This document shows positions 5,402-8,875 of a stretch of 8,875 nucleotides of DNA, piece after piece. The stretch is from Sulfurospirillum sp. (GTDB taxonomy: Bacteria > Campylobacterota > Campylobacteria > Campylobacterales > QNZT01). The stretch covers positions 1 to 8,875 of the forward strand of contig QNZU01000088.1 in the NCBI GenBank assembly GCA_003978405.1, in the 5' to 3' direction. Each line of letters starts with the position of its first letter. Position 1 is the first letter of the stretch. The notes below the pieces were generated by a model, which was not told where the DNA came from, searched no databases, and saw nothing but the letters and a program-made list of their open reading frames with translations. The position numbers and the translations under genes are program-made.

Positions 5402-6663
5402 CAATCACCCAAAATTTTAATCTTGTCAAGAAGGTTCAGTGAAAGGGAGAGTTTATCGCTTTTTGGAAGATCTATCTTTTTGTCTTTGGTTAAAAGCACT
5501 ATCTCATTCTCATCACTTCCAAAGCTATTTTTACTCACATCATTAAAACAGACTGCATCAAGATTTTTCTCTTTTAACATTCTCTTGGCATTCTCTAAAC
5601 CTTTTTGAGAATCAGTCTCAGCCTTAAATCCCACACTATAAACTTCACTCTTATCAAGTGAGCCTAAGATATCCTCATTTTTAACCAGTTCAAGATTCCA
5701 CTCTTCACCGATACTGCTCTTTTTTAATTTGCCGCTTTGAGGATATTTTGGTACATAATCACTCACAGCAGCCGCCATAAACAGATAGGGCTTTTTTTGG
5801 ATCAACTCAGGAACACTATCGTCCATCAAAGTAGCTTTTGTAAGCACTCCCTTTTTTGCCACACGAATAGCATCTACAAGATACTCTTTTAACTCTTTGG
5901 AGCTTTCAACTTTAATTGTATATAGATCACTTGGCAGTTTATCTGAAATTTTAGATCCAATCAAACAGACATCAGCACCCTTTAAATAGAGTGCCAAAGA
6001 TAGCGATGAAGCCATCTTTCCGCTTGAAAAGTTTGATATATATCTAACATCATCAATCCTCTCAATGGTACCACCACCACTAACTACCACTCTTCTGTTG
6101 CTCCAGTACTCATCTTTTAAAAGAGCTTTTGCACTCGCATAAAATATATCTTCCACTTCAGCCAAGGCTCCATCTCCCACATCGCCACATGCTAACATCT
6201 TATTTTGAGGATTAACAATATCAAAATTTGTAAGTTTTAGCATTTTGAGTGAAGTTTGGGTCAGTGGATTTTTATACATATTGGTATTAGCTGCAGGTGC
6301 AATGATTTTCTGCTTTTTGTATGCCAAAACAAGACTCAAAAGAAGATTATCGGCAATACCATTGCTGATTTTATTTATCGTATTTGCAGTTGCGGGTGCT
6401 ATCACAACAAGATCTGCCCATTTGCCAAGGTCTATATGGTTGTTATCATCTGCCCACGATTCACTCTCTTTGTGCAAAACCTTCTTTCTTGTGAGTGATT
6501 CAAAAGTAAGAGGAGTTATAAACTCCTTTGCACTCTCACTCATTACCACCCTCACTTTTGCACCACTTTTTATAAAGAGTCGAATCAGCTCAAGGGATTT
6601 ATATATAGATATACTTCCACTTACCCCTATAACTATATTTTTTCCCTCAAGCAAATTTTGCAT
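5401..6663 (-). CDS. coaBC: CoaBC, phosphopantothenoylcysteine synthetase/decarboxylase
   Basis: The 420-residue bifunctional enzyme catalyses two steps of coenzyme A synthesis: CTP-dependent joining of cysteine to 4'-phosphopantothenate (CoaB) and decarboxylation to 4'-phosphopantetheine (CoaC, FMN-dependent). The CoaC half opens with I-V-I-G-V-S-G-S-I-S and carries H76 (N-H-I-D-L-G-K-W-A-D), N126 in P-A-A-N-T-N-M-Y, and C159 in L-A-C-G-D-V-G-D-G, equivalent to E. coli H75, N125 and C158. The CoaB half begins near 190 with S-G-G-G-T-I-E-R-I-D-D-V-R-Y-I-S-N211-F-S-S-G-K and has K312 in K-L-K-K. P-A-A-N replaces the more usual P-x-M-N, and there is some extra sequence around 262-292. The ATG at 6663 has a strong AAGGAG upstream and starts 2 nt after the glmU stop; the 3' end overlaps the next gene. 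Confidence 0.95.
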   Translation of the reverse strand: MQNLLEGKNIVIGVSGSISIYKSLELIRLFIKSGAKVRVVMSESAKEFITPLTFESLTRKKVLHKESESWADDNNHIDLGKWADLVVIAPATANTINKISNGIADNLLLSLVLAYKKQKIIAPAANTNMYKNPLTQTSLKMLKLTNFDIVNPQNKMLACGDVGDGALAEVEDIFYASAKALLKDEYWSNRRVVVSGGGTIERIDDVRYISNFSSGKMASSLSLALYLKGADVCLIGSKISDKLPSDLYTIKVESSKELKEYLVDAIRVAKKGVLTKATLMDDSVPELIQKKPYLFMAAAVSDYVPKYPQSGKLKKSSIGEEWNLELVKNEDILGSLDKSEVYSVGFKAETDSQKGLENAKRMLKEKNLDAVCFNDVSKNSFGSDENEIVLLTKDKKIDLPKSDKLSLSLNLLDKIKILGD

Positions 6664-6665
6664 TA

Positions 6666-7961
6666 CTACTCCTTGAAAAACTTCTCAAAAAAGCCCTCAA
6701 CCATCTTAAGATCGACTCTTGATATGGCTAAAGATCCCTTTTTGACATCTTTGTTTACTGTTGTTCCAGCTGCCACCATTACATTATCATCAATTGTAAC
6801 AGGAGCCACTATCTGGGTATCACTTCCTATAAATACATTTTTACCGATTTTTGTCTTATATTTTCTTTTTCCATCATAGTTACAGGTAATGGTACCAGCT
6901 CCTATATTTGTCCCCTCATCAATTTCACTATCTCCTAGATAACTTAAGTGTCCCGCTTTTACACCCGTAAGATTTGATTTTTTTACCTCTACAAAGTTAC
7001 CTATGTGTGTTTTGTAAAGTTTAGATCCAGGTCTGACTCTTGCAAGCGGTCCGATACTTGAAGAGATGATTTGACTATCTTCTATGACAGAGTTTGCCTT
7101 GATATGACTATCTATGATTTTACACCCCTTTAGAAGAGTTACACCATTTTCTATGATACTCTCACCCTCAATAACCACATCTGCATCGATATATGTAGTA
7201 TCAGGAAGTCTAAAAATCACCCCCTCTTTCATAAATCTCTCTTTTATTCTTCTTTGCATAATCTCTTCAGCACTTGAGAGATCAAGTTTTGAGTTAACAC
7301 CCTTGAAATTCTCCTCTTTGACAAAAAGAGGAGCTATTTTATAGCCATCATTTTTTGCAAGTTCTACCACATCAGTCAGATAGTACTCACCCTGGGCATT
7401 GTCATTGCTCAATTTTGGAAGATACTTATCTAAAACACTGTTTGAAAATAGATAGATTCCGGCATTGACTGTTTTTATCTGTTTCTCTTCTAAAGAGGCA
7501 TCTTTCTCTTCAATAATTTTTTGAACCTCTTTATCTTTTATCAAAACCCTTCCATATCCACTAGAGTCTTCAAGCTCAATCACGCTCATCACAATATCAC
7601 TATCTATCTGAAAAAACTTCTCAAGCTCTTCAGCTTCAATCAAAGGCATGTCTCCGTTTAACACCAATACTTTGTCATGTTTTGTTTTGATATTCATAAC
7701 AGCTCCACCGGTACCAGGATAATTTTCATGATCTTGAATCACAAAATTGATATCATCAAAATACTCTATCATCCTATCTTTGATCAAATCTGCTTGATGA
7801 TATAGTACCACCGTAATATCATCGCTAAGTTTTTTCGCCTCTTTGATAGAGAAATATAGCATCTCAAAACCACTAATCTTATGTAGCACTTTTGGCAAGG
7901 ATGATTTCATCCTTGTCCCTTTACCAGCAGCTAAAATGATGACTGAATTATCTTTTTTCAC
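6666..7961 (-). CDS. glmU: GlmU, bifunctional GlcN-1-P acetyltransferase / GlcNAc-1-P uridylyltransferase
   Basis: The product, 431 residues from GTG, makes UDP-GlcNAc for peptidoglycan and lipopolysaccharide. The N-terminal uridylyltransferase half has L-A-A-G-K-G-T-R-M (10-18), Y-P-G-T-G-G-A, the metal-binding D104 in L-N-G-D-M-P-L, and N223 in G-V-N-S-K. The C-terminal left-handed beta-helix acetyltransferase has R-V-R-P-G-S, the catalytic H338 in K-A-G-H-L-S-Y-L-G-D, N-I-G-A-G-T-I-T-C-N-Y-D-G and I-G-S-D-T-Q-I-V-A-P-V-T. I start at GTG 7961 because AAGGA lies 8 nt upstream (7970-7974) and the result matches the family's usual N-terminus. A TTG at 7982 would add seven unusual residues and would put that ribosome binding site inside the gene. 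It is the first gene of the seven-gene run and is divergent from motA. A hairpin-forming repeat lies in its first codons. Confidence 0.96.
   Translation of the reverse strand: MKKDNSVIILAAGKGTRMKSSLPKVLHKISGFEMLYFSIKEAKKLSDDITVVLYHQADLIKDRMIEYFDDINFVIQDHENYPGTGGAVMNIKTKHDKVLVLNGDMPLIEAEELEKFFQIDSDIVMSVIELEDSSGYGRVLIKDKEVQKIIEEKDASLEEKQIKTVNAGIYLFSNSVLDKYLPKLSNDNAQGEYYLTDVVELAKNDGYKIAPLFVKEENFKGVNSKLDLSSAEEIMQRRIKERFMKEGVIFRLPDTTYIDADVVIEGESIIENGVTLLKGCKIIDSHIKANSVIEDSQIISSSIGPLARVRPGSKLYKTHIGNFVEVKKSNLTGVKAGHLSYLGDSEIDEGTNIGAGTITCNYDGKRKYKTKIGKNVFIGSDTQIVAPVTIDDNVMVAAGTTVNKDVKKGSLAISRVDLKMVEGFFEKFFKE
7896..7915 (-). repeat. Hairpin-forming palindrome in the first codons of glmU
   Basis: CAAGGATGA and TCATCCTTG form a perfect 9-bp inverted repeat separated by two bases; as RNA this gives an 8-bp stem with a four-base loop, which GG/CC flanks could lengthen across one bulged A. 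It lies 46-65 nt downstream of the glmU GTG, over the codons for S-S-L and neighbours. It is the strongest local hairpin I noticed in the run. Confidence 0.6.
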
Positions 7962-7969
7962 AATCTCTT

Positions 7970-7974
7970 TCCTT
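7970..7974 (-). promoter_or_regulatory. Ribosome binding site that sets the glmU start at GTG
   Basis: On the minus strand this is AAGGA, 8 nt before GTG 7961. The alternative TTG at 7982 has no such site. The match decides the start codon for the first gene of the run. Confidence 0.7.
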
Positions 7975-7988
7975 AAATCCAAATTTCT

Positions 7989-8002
7989 TAGTATCTATAC
8001 TA
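7989..8002 (-). promoter_or_regulatory. Possible -10 element with overlapping palindrome, glmU run
   Basis: The 14-bp palindrome TAGTAT-CT-ATACTA includes, on the minus strand, TATAGA (7994-7999), about 35 nt before the glmU GTG. This is a reasonable distance for a vegetative -10 box in a genome that rarely shows a -35. The symmetry could be a binding site for a regulator or could be chance. Confidence 0.3.
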
Positions 8003-8056
8003 TCGTCAAATATAGAGATTTTCTTATCAAAATATCTATAAAAAAATTAAAATTAT

Positions 8057-8083
8057 TAAATTAATTATCAATTTTACCGATAT
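8057..8083 (+). promoter_or_regulatory. Candidate sigma-28 (FliA) promoter of motA
   Basis: TAAATTAA (8057-8064), an 11-bp spacer, then ACCGATAT (8076-8083) follow the known sigma-28 layout TAAAGTTT-N11-GCCGATAA with exact spacing. The -10 half, with CCGATA, is the strong part; the -35 half keeps TAAA only. It lies about 40 bp upstream of the motA start. Motor genes are classic sigma-28 targets, so the assignment agrees with the gene it precedes. Confidence 0.5.
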
Positions 8084-8105
8084 TCGTTTAACAAAACAAA
8101 TATTT

Positions 8106-8110
8106 AAGGA
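8106..8110 (+). promoter_or_regulatory. Ribosome binding site of motA
   Basis: AAGGA lies 10 nt before ATG 8121, slightly longer than the usual spacing. It supports this ATG, which also gives the standard M-D-L-G N-terminus of the family. Confidence 0.55.
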
Positions 8111-8120
8111 AAAAAATCTT

Positions 8121-8875
8121 ATGGATTTAGGTAGTGTAATCGGTCTGGTTCTAACTCTAGCACTTCTTTTTGGTGCAATGCTAATGGGTGTTGGTATTGG
8201 TCCATATATTGATATTCCATCAATATTGATCGTATTTGGCGGAACGATTGGAACTTTGATGATAGGCTTTAAAATGGAGCAGATCAAAAGCTTTGGGAAG
8301 ATTTTTATGGTTGCTATTAAACCTCCTCCATTTGAGCCGACTGCTATGATCGAAAAACTTGTAGAGTTCTCTACAAAAGCCAGAAAAGATGGAATTTTGG
8401 CATTAGAGGGGGATGTTGCGAATGAAGAGAATGAATTTTTAAAAAAGGGTCTTAGTATGGCAATAGACGGCAATGAGCCTGATATCATACGAGATCTTTT
8501 AGAGATCGATCTTGAACAGATGCAATCAAGACACACTTCAAACCAATCTCTTTTTGGACAATTAGCTGGATTTGCGGGAGCTATGGGAATGATTGGAACC
8601 CTAATTGGTCTTGTGGCAATGCTTTTAAATATGGCTGATCCTGCGGCTATTGGTCCGGCTATGGCTGTTGCATTGCTAACAACAATGTATGGAGCGATGT
8701 TGGGAAATATTATTGGAGGTCCAGTTGAAAATATACTTGGAATAAGAAGCAGTGAGGAGACTCTTTTAAAGACACTGATTATCGAGGGGATTATGTCTAT
8801 TCAAGCAGGAGACAATCCAAGAGTATTAGAAGCAAAACTACTATCATTTTTGCCACCGTCTCAAAGAAAAAGTCA
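8121..8875 (+). CDS. motA: MotA/PomA-type flagellar stator protein (3' end cut by window edge)
   Basis: The visible 251 residues cover nearly the whole of a MotA/PomA protein (normally about 255 residues), which joins MotB to form the ion-driven stator of the flagellar motor in the inner membrane. Membrane helices lie near 5-24, 31-50, 145-170 and 178-200. The cytoplasmic loop has A-R88-K-D-G-I-L-A-L-E96, placing R88 and E96 as in Vibrio PomA, where they contact FliG. The block M-G-M-I-G-T-L-I-G-L-V-A-M-L (155-168) and I-G-P-A-M-A-V-A-L-L-T-T-M-Y-G-A are much closer to the sodium-type PomA/MotP than to E. coli or Helicobacter MotA. The proline normally found just before the third helix (A-P-A-M-G) is G153 here. 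Ion choice is mostly set by the B subunit, presumably just right of the window, so sodium use is only suggested. A sigma-28-like promoter lies upstream. Confidence 0.94.
   Translation, partial: MDLGSVIGLVLTLALLFGAMLMGVGIGPYIDIPSILIVFGGTIGTLMIGFKMEQIKSFGKIFMVAIKPPPFEPTAMIEKLVEFSTKARKDGILALEGDVANEENEFLKKGLSMAIDGNEPDIIRDLLEIDLEQMQSRHTSNQSLFGQLAGFAGAMGMIGTLIGLVAMLLNMADPAAIGPAMAVALLTTMYGAMLGNIIGGPVENILGIRSSEETLLKTLIIEGIMSIQAGDNPRVLEAKLLSFLPPSQRKS

Noticed and set aside
6245..6676. 143-codon plus-strand open frame
   Set aside because: It is antisense to coaBC, has no recognisable domain, and is explained by the codon pattern of the real gene.
8036..8536. 166-codon minus-strand open frame
   Set aside because: It lies antisense to motA, its translation is a low-complexity Ser/Ile/Pro-rich shadow of the motA codons, and the motA frame is clearly the real one.
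1..8875. Search for tRNA, rRNA, CRISPR arrays, insertion sequences or prophage genes
   Set aside because: No cloverleaf, repeat-spacer pattern, transposase motif or phage gene was seen, and almost all the sequence is taken up by core genes.

Overview
This AT-rich window most likely comes from a motile member of Campylobacterota (Epsilonproteobacteria), perhaps a Sulfurimonas-like sulfur oxidiser. The genus is a guess. The phylum call rests on two gene neighbourhoods that I recall from Campylobacter jejuni: tlyA beside ribF, and glmU-coaBC-(hypothetical)-uppS-prepilin peptidase-membrane protein-truA in one run. The low-GC codon use and the PomA-like MotA also fit.

Layout. Positions 1-1021 (minus) hold the tlyA-ribF pair. 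ribF is cut by the window edge and its start overlaps the end of tlyA by 38 nt. Positions 1022-1193 are a divergent intergenic region that contains an imperfect inverted repeat. A 65-codon plus-strand gene for a small helix-turn-helix-like protein (1194-1391) follows. A hairpin at 1400-1435 separates it from the convergent truA. Positions 1427-7961 are one compact minus-strand run of seven genes, transcribed glmU, coaBC, an unnamed gene, uppS, prepilin peptidase, lptF/lptG-type permease, truA. All of them overlap or sit within 2 nt of each other. Positions 7962-8120 are a second divergent promoter region. motA starts at 8121 on the plus strand and runs off the right edge.

How the genes fit together. 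The long run mixes envelope precursor supply (GlmU for UDP-GlcNAc, UppS for the undecaprenyl carrier), lipopolysaccharide export (LptF/G permease), coenzyme A synthesis (CoaBC), pseudopilin processing (prepilin peptidase) and tRNA modification (TruA). The unnamed fourth product has a layout that resembles flagellar hook-length control (FliK-type) proteins: a beta-rich N-terminal part, a charged linker, and a C-terminal block like the FliK core. motA has an upstream sequence with the exact spacing of a flagellar sigma-28 promoter.

Most of the window is ordinary core genome. I found no new defence or mobile system. The points most worth checking are a perfect 17-bp inverted repeat inside the lptF/G-type gene (a candidate intragenic invertible segment or long-range mRNA stem), the FliK-like orphan, the small HTH gene with its possible operator, a hairpin in the first codons of glmU, and several starts that should be moved to GTG, TTG or internal ATG codons.
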